A stretch of 64,000 nt of DNA from Tillus elongatus (GCA_964006375.1 OZ023270.1:75672391-75736390), one strand, 5' to 3'. Positions 1-11,968 are shown, counted from the first letter of the stretch. Made by a program: numbers and translations. Notes: generated from the letters alone by a model not told the origin.

Positions 1-2
1 GG

Positions 3-1817
3 CCTTTAGTATGGCTTATGCAACTAAAGGAACCCAATTCAAAATTAACACGTTGGCGTTTAAAACTCGAGGAATATGACTATGAAATAATTTATAAAAA
101 AGGGTCTCTAAACTGCAACGCAGATTCCTTGTCCCGCATCCAAGTTAATGCTTTAGAGGATGCAGAAATTTCATCAATCGCTAATAATTTTGATGAGGAC
201 GAAAGACCTCTCCAAGATTTACAAAGGCAGCTCAACACCCCAAATTTTGATGACGTTGTGCAACCAACTGAACCCGAATATATTCCGCCAATGAGCCCTC
301 CAGAACTCTCTTTTATTCCAGTAGAAATTCCTAGCACCTCAAGCAACACTATTCCACCTATAAGCCGAACAGACAAAATAACACTTGAACAAAATAACGA
401 CTTACGAGACAGTGATCATTCACAAGTAAATGTAGAACCAAAAATAGGTATTCAGATATCAGATGTTCCTATAGAAAAACAACTAAACCAATATTATATA
501 TCTCCCGTACATAATAATCCAAGACCAGTAAAACAACTAAAGGTTAACAATCAAAATAAATATTTGGTGCAAATCCCGAGAAATGACAATCGACAAGCAA
601 TCATAAATTTTCTAAAGGAATATACTACAATAGGCAAAAGGTATTACTTTAATTTCGAAACAGAAAAATTATACCAAGATTTCTGTTCAGTGTATGTGGA
701 AATATTTAACAACAATGCACCCATTATTATCAGTTGCCCCAAGCATCGTCTGCCCTTAGCCGACGATGAAGAGATTAACGAGGTAATTAGAAATTATCAC
801 GAGGGAAAAACTAACCATAGAGGTATAATAGAAACTATAAAACAAATATCCAACAAGTATTACTTTCAAAAAATGCGTGAAAAAATAACGGCTTATATTA
901 ATGAATGTGAAATTTGCAAGCGAGCCAAGTACGATAGAAATCCACCCAATATACCCTTAATGCTAACAGACACCCCTAGTAAACCCTTTCAGGTTATACA
1001 TGCTGACACCTTTATAATAGAAAATCAAGTATTCTTAACAATCATTGATACTTTCTCAAAATTAGGGACAGCAATACCTATAAGTAGTAAGAATCCGGTA
1101 GAAACTGCTAATGCATTCATACAGTATTTTACGTACTATGGCACACCCGAACACATCATTATGGACAGTGGAACCGAATTTCGAACGGAAATCATCCAAA
1201 ATCTTTTAGAGCTTCACAAAATTAAAATTCATTTTACTACACCTAAAAATCCAAATTCTAACGGTCCCATTGAAAGACTACACTCAACACTAATTGAACA
1301 CGTTCGAATATTACGACAAACTTACACTAAAGACCCCATAAAAAATTTAATGAACTACGCCCTTCTGGCATACAACTCAACTATACATACATCTACAAAT
1401 CACACCCCCTTAGAAATAACCTTTGGACACACTTCTACTAGGGATATTTTCGATATAAATGATCATGAAAAGCTATTACAAGATTATCTAATATCGCACA
1501 AAAATAAATTAAAATTATTATATGAAAAGGTGAAAGAATTAATAGAGAAAAATAAGCTTCGCTCCATTTCTAACGCTAATAATAGAACCAATGATACCGA
1601 CTTATTTAGAGATCAAACACATGTATATACAAAAGTAGACAAACGAAACAAGAATAACCCTAAATTTGACGGCCCCTACGAGGTTGTAAGCATATCTGAC
1701 AAAAATATAATGACTTTAAGAAAAAACAAAAAATTGTCTAAACGTCATTTACGAAATCTAAAACGACCTAATGTTTCAGGTCCATCTTCCTTATCCAAAC
1801 CCAAGGACAAAGAATAA
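3..1817 (+). CDS. pol: errantivirus (Ty3/gypsy) Pol, C-terminal part: RNase H end and integrase, 5' cut by window edge
   Basis: The frame is open from base 3, so the protein continues off the left edge. The first ~40 residues are the end of a gypsy RNase H domain (LKEPNSKLTRWRLKLEEYDY). After a linker comes the integrase HHCC zinc finger, with a Cys pair in ECEICKRAK. The integrase catalytic core follows, with the first Asp in HADTF, the second in IIMDSGTEF and Glu in GPIERLHST, so the DDE triad is complete. A basic C-terminal tail ends at TAA 1815-1817. Family knowledge: reverse transcriptase/RNase H copies the element RNA and integrase inserts the DNA. The env frame lies directly downstream and overlaps the pol end by at least 46 bases when read from its last upstream stop. 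No stop or frameshift is seen in this part, so the copy looks young. Confidence 0.93.
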   Translation, partial: PLVWLMQLKEPNSKLTRWRLKLEEYDYEIIYKKGSLNCNADSLSRIQVNALEDAEISSIANNFDEDERPLQDLQRQLNTPNFDDVVQPTEPEYIPPMSPPELSFIPVEIPSTSSNTIPPISRTDKITLEQNNDLRDSDHSQVNVEPKIGIQISDVPIEKQLNQYYISPVHNNPRPVKQLKVNNQNKYLVQIPRNDNRQAIINFLKEYTTIGKRYYFNFETEKLYQDFCSVYVEIFNNNAPIIISCPKHRLPLADDEEINEVIRNYHEGKTNHRGIIETIKQISNKYYFQKMREKITAYINECEICKRAKYDRNPPNIPLMLTDTPSKPFQVIHADTFIIENQVFLTIIDTFSKLGTAIPISSKNPVETANAFIQYFTYYGTPEHIIMDSGTEFRTEIIQNLLELHKIKIHFTTPKNPNSNGPIERLHSTLIEHVRILRQTYTKDPIKNLMNYALLAYNSTIHTSTNHTPLEITFGHTSTRDIFDINDHEKLLQDYLISHKNKLKLLYEKVKELIEKNKLRSISNANNRTNDTDLFRDQTHVYTKVDKRNKNNPKFDGPYEVVSISDKNIMTLRKNKKLSKRHLRNLKRPNVSGPSSLSKPKDKE

Positions 1818-1861
1818 CATTAGACAAGATCAATGACAACCCCGGACTATTATCAATTAAC

Positions 1862-3499
1862 ATGGGCAAAATGCAAAATTCCATTGACAAATGGACCATT
1901 ATTCGAGTAATCCCTTTAACACCACTTCTCAATGGGTTTCGTTCCATAGATAAACAGTCCCAAGATATCCATGACATTATTCACAATTCCACACATTCGA
2001 ATCTTTATCAAAACGAGATACAAAATTACCAAAATATCCTTTCCCATCAAATTGTGGAGACACAAAAAATATTTAACCAAATTATACCCTCTAATAATAA
2101 TCGTAATAAAAGAGGACTAGTTAATGCTGTAGGTACAATCATAAAGACCTTAACAGGCAACATGGACGCAGACGATGCAGAACGTTATGATACGGCAATT
2201 TCTCAATTAACATCAAATCAAGACAAAATTAAAACAATAGTTGATAATCAAATCATGTTAACAGAACAGGCCATAGAAAAATTTGATAAAACCATATCCT
2301 CGGTTATTTTAAACCAAAACAAAATTGAGGAACGTTTGCAGTTGATCACTTTAGGTTTCGAACAGGAAAAAATTAATAACGAACACATAATGCGTCTGCA
2401 GATGGTGTATATACAATTGATTACAGAAATCATTAATATTAAAAGCATTTTAAGCACATTAGTTAACGCAATAACTTTTGCAAGATTAGAAACAATGCAT
2501 CCATCCATATTAGAACCTGAAGACTTACTAATAGAACTTAAAAGAATTGAGAGTTTTGTAACCAATCTCCCCTATAAGCTTGATGCAAATAATGTAGCTT
2601 TATACGAGGAGGTGTCAATAATTAAGTGTTACTACAAAAATTATACTTTAGTGTTTGCTATTGAAATTCCATTAGTAGAATCTAAACATTATAACTATTA
2701 CCACCTTTATGCATTTCCTGTGAAACAAGGTCCTAGTCAAAATTATACCGTCATCATCCCTCAATCCAAATACCTAGCCCTTAACGATGAAAGCTATAAC
2801 TTACAAAACACACTATGCCAAGAAGTCAGCCCTGGAGACTACTTATGCAGAGGTCAAACGATGAATCAGATCAGTAATAGCAGCCCTTGTGAAGTCCAAT
2901 TGGTCAAGTTCACCACCAGATACGAAACTTGCGAACACCACCCAGTCAACATACAGCAGATGAAGAGCCAGAAGATAAGTGCAAACAAATGGATAATGGT
3001 ATTCCCCCGTGAAAGTACAGCACACCAACGATGCCGTAGCCGACAAGAAACCACAAATCTAGAAGGAAGCTACTTGGTTCAAATCCCCGAAGGATGTCAA
3101 ATGACAGTAAATAAGCAAATGTTCTCCCCATCTCACAATGAGATAGTATCTACCTACCACATCCAACTACCCAAGTTGAAGCTTACCAACTTTCAGCTAC
3201 AAGAGGTAGTAAATACAGCCCCAATCAAATTAGAATCAATAGATCTGGATGAATTACAAAAAACAAAGCATCAACTACAACACCAACGGTCATTATTGAA
3301 TGCAGTTCAACATCCGAAAGTAAGCCTGTCTACTAGCATCTGGACCATCCTGTTGTACGTGATTGTTGCCCTGATAGCAGTCTATGCTTTATGGAGACTA
3401 AGAAAACCAACCAGAGAACCAAGATCCAACACCAACCAACAACAACAAAGATGCCCCATGGAAGAAATCCCCCTGGAGAATATCACTTTGAAAATTTAG
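1862..3499 (+). CDS. env: errantivirus envelope-like glycoprotein (baculovirus F-like fusion protein)
   Basis: This is a 545-residue frame directly after pol. Residues ~84-95 hold a furin-type site RNKR followed by GLVNAVGTIIKTL, the arrangement seen in insect errantivirus Env and baculovirus F proteins. A long helical region and a Cys-containing ectodomain follow. One transmembrane segment lies near residues ~488-510 (TSIWTILLYVIVALIAVYAL), then a short basic/Gln-rich cytoplasmic tail. No stop interrupts it. The first ATG has no obvious signal peptide. The frame is open upstream to 1772, inside the pol end, and a TTTCAG acceptor-like site lies at 1774-1779. Errantivirus env is normally made from a spliced RNA, so the true N-terminus is probably added by splicing. 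An intact env suggests possible spread between cells; function is not shown by sequence alone. Confidence 0.88.
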   Translation: MGKMQNSIDKWTIIRVIPLTPLLNGFRSIDKQSQDIHDIIHNSTHSNLYQNEIQNYQNILSHQIVETQKIFNQIIPSNNNRNKRGLVNAVGTIIKTLTGNMDADDAERYDTAISQLTSNQDKIKTIVDNQIMLTEQAIEKFDKTISSVILNQNKIEERLQLITLGFEQEKINNEHIMRLQMVYIQLITEIINIKSILSTLVNAITFARLETMHPSILEPEDLLIELKRIESFVTNLPYKLDANNVALYEEVSIIKCYYKNYTLVFAIEIPLVESKHYNYYHLYAFPVKQGPSQNYTVIIPQSKYLALNDESYNLQNTLCQEVSPGDYLCRGQTMNQISNSSPCEVQLVKFTTRYETCEHHPVNIQQMKSQKISANKWIMVFPRESTAHQRCRSRQETTNLEGSYLVQIPEGCQMTVNKQMFSPSHNEIVSTYHIQLPKLKLTNFQLQEVVNTAPIKLESIDLDELQKTKHQLQHQRSLLNAVQHPKVSLSTSIWTILLYVIVALIAVYALWRLRKPTREPRSNTNQQQQRCPMEEIPLENITLKI

Positions 3500-3530
3500 C
3501 TTCCCTAAATTTTCTATCTGGCCCCGGAGG

Positions 3531-3885
3531 AGTTATGGTTGCACCACCCGGTATACTACACACACCAAGGCTACTGTCAGCACATATGGGTACGTTGCGC
3601 TACACCGGCTTTTCCGTCGACTCAGCGTCCGGTTGAAGTGCAGCGACATTACCGAGGGGAAATTGATCAGCAATTAATAGTCTATAAATATATGTCGAAC
3701 ATTAATATTCAACAGTTAGTCTTTGCCATCCAGCCTTAATGGTATTAGATTACTCATATGTATTTTATTGTAATTTTTATATTATTTAAATTTTAATATA
3801 TCCATCGTTGTACTGTAACTTCAAGTAAATAAATTTAACTTTATGAAGTTCAATTGAAGTACAACTCTAAGTCGCGTGATCTTAG
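3531..3885 (+). repeat. probable 3' LTR of the errantivirus
   Basis: An LTR is expected just after env. AGTTA at 3531 follows a short GGAGG run, and AGTTA is a usual errantivirus LTR start. Inside are a TATA box (3683-3689) and an AATAAA signal near 3825. The right edge is uncertain: TAACT at 3835-3839 would mirror AGTTA but leaves almost no U5, so an end closer to 3885 is also possible. At 3889 antisense gag of another element begins. The 5' LTR lies outside the window and cannot be compared. Confidence 0.6.
3683..3689 (+). promoter_or_regulatory. TATA box of the errantivirus LTR
   Basis: TATAAAT sits ~150 bases into the LTR. An initiator-like CAGTTAG lies about 28 bases downstream, which fits a polymerase II start. 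Confidence 0.5.
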
Positions 3886-3888
3886 AGC

Positions 3889-5169
3889 CCAACATTCGCC
3901 CCTTATATGTCCCACCTTGCCGCAGTTTCAGCACCGCAAGGGATTTGCACGGTAAGCTCTTATTGGGTCTCCACGAGACGTCGGCCTTATTTGTTCTGCT
4001 ATTTTGTCCAGTAGCTGCATGATCTTGGATGGATCTGTTTTATTTTCTTCTTGGACTTGAAGACTGCACTTTCACACGACTTTCTGACGCTTGCTTTACC
4101 GCTTCAAACACCAAGGAATGTGCCAAAGCATCGTTCAAGTTTTTGTGTCTCGCCATCCTCAGCGCCTGTTGCGTGTCGGTATCTCTGATGCCGCCAATGA
4201 AGGTTTGCAGCGACGGCTGGTTTAAAAACTCTATCGAAGCTATGGGGTAGGCTAATCGTGTCAGTCTGACAACGTCGGCGTGGAGATGTTGGAGACTTTC
4301 GCCCGATTTCTGACAACGATTTTTCAACTGCAATCGATACAGCTGCTGTAAATGCTGGTCGCCAAACCTCATCTGTAATTGATGTTTAATACTGTCAAAA
4401 CTCAATGGTTCTTCACTGGGAATACTTTGCAGCACATCTAGAGCATCTCCTCTGAGAGCTACTATTAACGAGGTCGCTTTCTCGCTCTCGCCCCAACCAT
4501 TTGCTGTAGCAGCGGCTTCAAATTGGCGTAGATAAATACCCCACGGGACTGAGCGATCAAATGGGGAACCTTAATTCTTGCGAGGCTATCTTCGTGTCTG
4601 ATATTTCCCTTGACTAGGGTATCATACTTCTTTTCTAGTGTTTGCATTTTCTCCTGTACCTCCGCTTGTACTTCCTGCACACTCGTCAGCTTGTCATGTA
4701 CATCGTCGCTGATACCACTTACTCGACTTTCTACTTGTTGGAAGATGTCGTCTTTTACCTGCTTCATACGTTCGTTCACACACGAAGTAATATTCTCAAT
4801 TCTGCTGGCTTGTTCTTGCAGAATTTTCTTTATTTCTTCATCTCTTCTCCTCATTTCTTCCTTTGCTTCTTCGTCCCTTTTTCTCAATTCCTCTCTTATC
4901 TCTTCGTCTCTTTTTCTGACCTCTTCATCTCTTTTTCTCATTTCTTCTTTGGTCTCTTCATCTCTTTTTCTCATTTCTTCTTTCGCTTCTTCGTCTCTTT
5001 TTCTCAGCTCTTCTTCAGCCTCTTCATCTCTTTTTCTGGCTTTTTCATCTCTTTTCCTAGCTTCTTCTTTAGCTTCTTCATCTCTTCTTCTGGCCTCTTC
5101 TTTCATTTCTTTAATTAATTCCAATAGCTGGGCGTCCATATTGGCTGTTGCACTACGTGTCTTAGGCAT
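3889..5169 (-). pseudogene. gag: gag of a second gypsy-like LTR element, frameshifted
   Basis: Read on the minus strand from 5169 it begins MPKTRSATANM, followed by ~120 residues of Arg/Lys/Glu/Asp repeats (units such as KRDEEAKEEMR) that should form a coiled coil. Then comes a capsid-like region with WGIYLRQFEAAATANGWGE and LQSIPSEEPLSFDSIKHQ. One base is missing near 4558-4560, which puts the capsid in another frame. A second shift near 4055 precedes the nucleocapsid. The zinc knuckle (CX2CX4HX4C; CGKVGHIRGEC) is visible just above 3889, but its Trp codon has become TGA. Gag packages element RNA in intracellular particles. Pol is not present: the frame runs straight into the errantivirus LTR on the opposite strand. 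Non-functional as it stands. Confidence 0.85.
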
Positions 5170-5305
5170 AGACGTACCTAAAGCTGGTACACAGTTTATT
5201 CTGTTTCAAGAACACACCCACTGCTGACACTGATCTTCCAGAGATTTTAGAAGTTTCTACGTTGTTCCACGAATATTCTCCAATTTCCGCTAGCAGCTTG
5301 AATAT

Positions 5306-5321
5306 CCCGTTTCTGACACCA
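5306..5321 (-). promoter_or_regulatory. primer-binding site of the minus-strand gypsy-like element
   Basis: On the minus strand, TGGTGTCAGAAACGGG starts two bases after the LTR end (..TAACA). TGG pairs with the CCA end of a tRNA, and the position between LTR and gag is as expected. The tRNA was not identified. Confidence 0.6.
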
Positions 5322-5323
5322 GT

Positions 5324-5695
5324 TGTTACGTTCTACGGGGTTCTCGATTTGTTTACTAACAAAACACAGCTTTGCAAACTACTAATTTATTATTACCAAC
5401 TATTTCCCAACACCAGTGTCAACTAAAATATATCTTCTCTATTATTAAATGTCCATAGAACTATATTCCACTATCGCCTTCTATGATCGCTTCCTATTGA
5501 CCAACACTTTCTGTTAACTCGCTTTATACTCTATGATCACTTTCACACCACCTTATTCAATACTGAACTAACATATTCTGCGCTCCGCTCGTCTATTTAT
5601 ACTTGTCTATAGAGATTCTAGACGTTCTACACTATTCTACACCTGTCACTTCTGGTCTATTCCAGAAATGTCATTCCAGAGTGTTCGCTGTGACA
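5324..5695 (-). repeat. 5' LTR of the minus-strand gypsy-like element
   Basis: On the minus strand this ~372-bp unit starts TGTCACAGCG and ends CGTAACA, the canonical TG..CA form. It is followed by a primer-binding site and a gag start at 5169. A TATAAAT box reads on the minus strand at 5595-5601. No second LTR is in the window. Confidence 0.7.
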
Positions 5696-6589
5696 ATATA
5701 TATTATACTCATGTGTATGTAGCGTACAGTAAAACAAAAGTTGCGCAACTAAATGTAGAGAAAAATAGTCTGTCAATGATGAGTTTTTGCCTATTTTAAA
5801 GAAAAGATTTTGTGACTTTTTTGCGTAAATTAAACTAAAACTACTCACCAAACTTATGATTCCAAATTAAAGTAGACACTCTGCAGACCTGAAAAAAGTA
5901 AATTCTGTTTTATTTGTAAAAAAGAAAACATTGCTTATAAAGCAATAAACATAAGCAAATACATAAAAGCGCGTTTTTGCCAAGAAACCACAATTTTCAT
6001 TTGAATATCAAAGGAAAGTTTTTCCTGCGAAACGGCACTGCGAGAAAAATATCATAATCACATAACTCAATCGTCCACTTGTTTTAATTTAAGTTTTTAA
6101 TGAAGACCGTTACATATTTCTTAAGGGCGAAAATTCTCTTAAAAAGTTTTAATAGAAACTCGGCGTTCGTTTCGTTCGCTTTTTCAATGAGATGAATTTT
6201 AATTTTGTATATAATTGGAACTTGTTATTTCTTTGGCGCGAGGGAGATAAAAAGGAAAGGGTTGAAAGAGATGGGAGAACGGGAGGGATCGATAGACAGG
6301 TTTTTACAATTTTCTTATTCGGACTTAACCCAGAGAATAAAGAGATCTCGTTCCGTCTCTCGGAAAATTAGAAATGAAATTGTACAACTTGAAAGATTCT
6401 TTAAAATGAATGCTGCAAAACAAAATACGTCTTGGCGAATTAAAGCAAAATATTAGGGGATGATATTTGTGGACATTGAAAATCAAATAATAGCCTTGTT
6501 ATAGCTAATTATATATTCCTTTGTCAATGTAATAACGAAATATTAATTGCTATAAATCAATAATCCAAAATGAATATTTTGCCATCAAT
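5696..6589. other. intergenic, no gene recognised
   Basis: AT-rich sequence with only short open frames and no motif. A frame of 83 codons at 6205-6456 has a Lys/Arg-rich translation without family resemblance and is not called. Confidence 0.5.
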
Positions 6590-6721
6590 TAAATTCAGAT
6601 GTAAAAACTTCTTCTCTGGCTTCACAAATATCGGTTTCGGTGCTTGACAGCATCGTCAGATAGTAGAGAAGAAAATCAACATTTGTGAAGCCAGAGAAGA
6701 AGTCTCTACATCTGAATTGAG
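6590..6721. repeat. imperfect inverted repeat, ~40-bp arms
   Basis: Arms 6590-6630 and 6681-6721 share CTTCTTCTCTGGCTTCACAA and an outer AATTCAGATGTA, with about three mismatches, around a ~50-base centre. A related single arm occurs at 23403-23440. The centre, read on the minus strand (6633-6659), has CTGACGA and CGAAAC boxes, see findings. Confidence 0.7.
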
Positions 6722-6974
6722 CATGGAATGGGTTTCACCAAGCAAGGACAACAAAAAATAATGCATCATCATTAATGTCTGTATGTAAATTGGTCATTGT
6801 AGATAGGTATATCGTAGATTGTTTAATCAGACGTTTAGGCCTTTGGTCTTTCAGCGCTGCGACCCCAATGTTTCTTTTGTGCATGACTTTTTTGGTTTCT
6901 TCTGATAGTTGTCCAAAAAGTTTAGACTTTTTATGTAGTTTACTATCTTCTTAGGGACTAATTTACCTATTTAC

Positions 6975-8146
6975 TGGGGTCTTAAGCTCAACCCTCCAAG
7001 GTATTTGAGCCTTTTGCAAATTGGGCCATGCAGTCGCATAGCAAGTATTCTGTTGTTTCTACTGCTTCGGTGCAGTGTCTGCAGTTTTCACTGTCAGCCT
7101 TGCCCATCTTCAAAAGGCGATAGCTTACTGGGGAGCATGCTGTGAAAAATCCTGTGATTATTCTCAAGTCGCTCCTGTTCAATCCAAGAAACAGTTTAGA
7201 CTTCTCTGTTAATATGGCGATGAACCGTTTTGCCTGTCTTAAGTCTGGCGTTTTCGTACAGCACCTGGTTCTTATCCCAAGTATCAAGTTCATCTCTTAC
7301 GTGGCTTTTTGCTAATCCACAATAGGGGCTCTGGACGATAGAATGGTCTTGTCACTTCCTTGTTTGCAAGGCTATCTGCTTCATTTCCTTCAATACCGTG
7401 ATGTACTGCTACCAAAACAAAAGTTACTTTGTTGTTCGTAGCCAGTTGCTTTAACGATTTTTTGTAGTCCCAGGTCAGTTTGGACACACTTTTGAAGGAT
7501 TTTAGAGCCTTTAGGCTGACTGTCTCACAGTTTAAGAGTCTAAAGTTGGGTCCTCTTATCCCCAGTTCTGCTCTCTCCATTTATTTACACCCGTCTGTAT
7601 ACCATACAGATGAGTTGTTTGTCAGCCTTGCGCTGTCTGTATCCCATGCTTGGCGGTCTCTTATACCACGTCAAATAGATATATGAAGTTCAATTTGGCT
7701 GGAATTTGGTATGTTGGTTTAGCGAATGGCTCCATTGGCAAATTTTCGAGGATTTTCAAGTGGTCAACCAAGTCTCCTGGTTTGAATTTGTCCACTTGGA
7801 ATAGTCTTGAGGCACCTAGTGCTGCTTCCCTCTTACTGCGTATATGCAGTGGAGCAAGGTTGAGCATTGCCTCTATTGCAGCTATAGGGCATGATGCCCG
7901 AGCTCCCGTTATTTCAAGACAGATCAGCCTCTGCGATTTTTGCAACTTGCATTGTGCTGAAGCTTGCTCCGCTTTTGGCCACCATACTATGGATGCATAT
8001 GTAATCTTGGGTTTGACCACAGTTTGGTAAAGCCAGTATACCATCCTGGGATTCAGCCCCCACGTCTTTCCCAAAATTCTACGGCATGTCCAGATTGCGA
8101 TTGAGGCCCTAGAAAGAGTTTTTTCCAGGTGTGTATTCCAATTCAT
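6975..8146 (-). pseudogene. non-LTR retrotransposon (Jockey/I-like), RT tail, RNase H and Cys-rich end, broken
   Basis: The minus-strand segment 8146-7661 reads as the last part of an RT ORF (LNWNTHLEKTL-like start, then ILGKTWGLNPRMVYWLYQ). An RNase H domain follows: YTDG with the first catalytic Asp near 7600, then a stop, then 7580-7290 with HHGIEGNEADSLAN. The third piece, 7293-6988, has the LINE C-terminal tail with CRHC..EYLLCDC. Frame changes near 7660 and 7290 and internal stops make it a relic. It reads in the order expected for RNase H-bearing LINEs, which copy themselves by target-primed reverse transcription. The endonuclease and most of the RT are missing. The 3' boundary is set only by loss of similarity. 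Confidence 0.85.
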
Positions 8147-8328
8147 TTTTTGGTGTAAGAAGATTCATTGGGAAATTGTTAGGAGTCTCAGAGACAAATT
8201 CAAGCTACTTGTTTTTTTTTTGTGGAAAACCTGTGTGTGGGTGTGGGTCAATCAAAATGTAACTCACAGTAGTGGTTTACTTTCTGCGTTCGATTAGATT
8301 GATAGTTATACCGACAATTAATTTCACA

Positions 8329-9398
8329 ATGGTGTATTCTGTAGAAGAAAGAGTTAAAATAATTACTCTTTTTTTCAAAAACGATGACTGCCAACCGTAC
8401 CGAAAATTTGTTTAATGAACGACATCCGAACAGACATATTAACAGAAAATAAATTTTGGAGTTAGTTGCAATGTTTCGAAAAAGTGGTTCAGTAGCCAAC
8501 AAAAAACGGGATCCTGAACGTGAATTTCCGTTTAGAAATGAGACTACTGAGATTGAAGTTTTAGGACAAATTGCTGCAGACCCAACTTTGAGCACGAGAA
8601 AATTGGCAACTGTTTCAAACATCAAAAGAAGAACTATTCAGCGAATATTGAAGCATCATAAATTTCACCCCTATAAAATTCATCTTGTACAACAACTCAA
8701 TGAAGATGATTTTGATCGGCGGCTGGAGTTTTGTGAAGTTATGACTGCACGAATAGCTGATAACGGAAAATTTCTGTTCAATATCTGTTTTTCAGACGAG
8801 TGTACGTATTTATTAAACTCTACAGTCAATCGTCATAATTGTCGTTATTGGGCAGATAATAATCCAAGAAATTTTCACGAAGTCCACACTCAAACTCCAC
8901 AGAAATATAATGTCTGGACTGGCATTTTTGGAGACCGTTTAATCGGACCAATTTTTCTTGATGGCAATCTGAGTGGCGAAACGTATTTGGAGTTACTAGA
9001 AGATATCGTTTACCTTCTACTAATTGACATTGGTGAAAATGATGATCGCTATCAAGAAACTCAATTAGTGTTTCAACGAGACGGAGCGCCTCCGCATTTT
9101 TCACAACGTGTTAGGGAGTTTTTGAACAGAGAGTTTCCAGAGCAATGGATTGGACGTAAAGGTGCTATTGAGTGGCCCCCTAGATCACCGGATTTAACTC
9201 TTTTAGACTTATTTCTATTTAAAGAGTAGAATTTTAGCAACAGAATCGGAGTCTCTGGAAGAATTACGACGACGCATTGTTGAAGAATGCCGTCTAATAA
9301 CTCCACAAATGCTGCAGAATGTCAGACCTCGTTTTGAACAAAATTTGTACTTTTGTATGAAAGCTGGTGGTCAACAATTTGAACCCTTACTTAACTGA
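8329..9398 (+). pseudogene. Tc1/mariner-superfamily transposase, DD41D type, decayed
   Basis: The start MVYSVEERVKIITLFF is at 8329. A frameshift near 8392 and an in-frame TAA near 8450 precede the long frame 8456-9229, which begins LELVAMFRKSGSVANKKRDP. The helix-turn-helix region is followed by the catalytic blocks FSDECTY (Asp 1), VFQRDGAPPHF (Asp 2) and SPDLTLLDLFLF (Asp 3). Counting from Asp 2 to the Asp of LLD gives 41 intervening residues. A small indel near 9225 shifts the frame, and the C-terminus resumes to TGA at 9398 (RPRFEQNLYFCM..EPLLN). This class cuts and pastes at TA. A possible right terminus, GCGCCACTCTG next to TA, lies at 9754-9766. No matching left end was found. Confidence 0.85.
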
Positions 9399-9794
9399 AT
9401 AAACATTTTTGAACGTTTGGTTTTGTTTTTTAGTTTTCTTCATCGAAAAATTGACTAATTAGCGCATGTCTTATCACCATGAATGAAATACGTTCTTGCA
9501 ACTCCAACTGTGAATAATTTTTAAACCAGTTGATAGAACTTCCAGAGAAATTAGTGTGCTAAATTCAGAAAAGAAAGAGCTTTCAAATGATGTAACACTG
9601 GACCCATGTTCCCTATTTAAAATATAAGGGTTGTTATCACCACCCTTAAGGGGTTTATGTGACAAAGTTGAGTTTGATGTCAAAACATGTCCCCCTAAAT
9701 ATTATAATTGACGTGTTTGAGCGTTTCTTAAAAACGGTCTATTTCGTTTTCAATGCGCCACTCTGTATACTATATACAAACCTATTATCTCCAC

Positions 9795-9932
9795 AACAAT
9801 ATTAGACATTGTAATGCTCTTCCAGGCAGTTTAAGATCATTGACTGATATAAACAGGTTTAAAAGGCAGTTAGAGCCCTGGATCCTGAGTTCAAACAGGG
9901 TATTGAACAGGGCTTTTAATCCTGATTCCTGA
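9795..9932 (+). pseudogene. C-terminal tail of a LINE ORF2
   Basis: This reads NALPGSLRSLTDINRFKRQL then ..EPWIL.. to a TGA, the usual end of CR1/Jockey-type ORF2 proteins. Only the last ~45 codons remain. The T-rich sequence to 10138 resembles a LINE 3' UTR and is cut by the next element. Confidence 0.6.
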
Positions 9933-10138
9933 CCTCGAGTATGTGAGGTGTACTGGATATTTTTATGTATGCAACGTTTTTGATCGTGATGTCAATGACT
10001 ATTTGATGCTTTTATATTTTGTATTTTGTTTGCTTTCTTTTTTAGTATTTCTGTCGTATGTATATGCAACATATGTGAGGACTGTGTCCTGCAACTGATG
10101 TATGTGTGGTTGGTTACTAGTTTTATTTACTTTGACAT

Positions 10139-11500
<1,362 letters not shown>

Positions 11501-11504
11501 TTTT

Positions 11505-11920
11505 TTTTGTATTGTTTGGACTGGTAATAGTTTTTATAGTTTATAGTTTTTATGTTGTTACTTTGTGTTATTTATGCTGGTAAGTCTGGGTTATTTCATT
11601 TATTCTAGTTTACTTGACGATTTTATATTGTTATTTTGTACTGTTTGGACTGGTAATAGTTACTTATTTCACGTTATATAGACTAGTTTAGTTTGGTGTT
11701 AAATGGGCATCTTACAGTTAATGTTTTTGTTGGTGTGCCCGAACGTGTAAACTCAGTGGTGTGCACGCATGCATGTGGGCAGTGATAAGATGCCCATACA
11801 CAAATGTATCACTTTCGTGGACGGTACTGCTGTATGCGTCGCTGCTGAGTGTGCATAGGCTAACCTGGATATCAAGTATATATGTTTCCTTGAGTCCAAC
11901 ACTCTTTTGTTGTTATACTA
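11505..11920. other. intergenic, T-rich, no gene recognised
   Basis: Contains two copies of TTTGGACTGGTAATAGTT (near 11516 and 11643). It resembles LINE 3' UTR sequence, probably continuing the LINE tail that element A interrupts. Confidence 0.35.
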
Positions 11921-11923
11921 TTA

Positions 11924-11968
<45 letters not shown>

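Noticed and set aside
92..376. Minus-strand frame of 94 codons
   Set aside because: Shadow of the errantivirus pol frame.
4610..5227. Ser/Phe-rich plus-strand frames
   Set aside because: Antisense of the charged gag repeats on the minus strand.
8248..8625. Minus-strand frame of 125 codons
   Set aside because: Antisense to the transposase pseudogene, with no similarity of its own.
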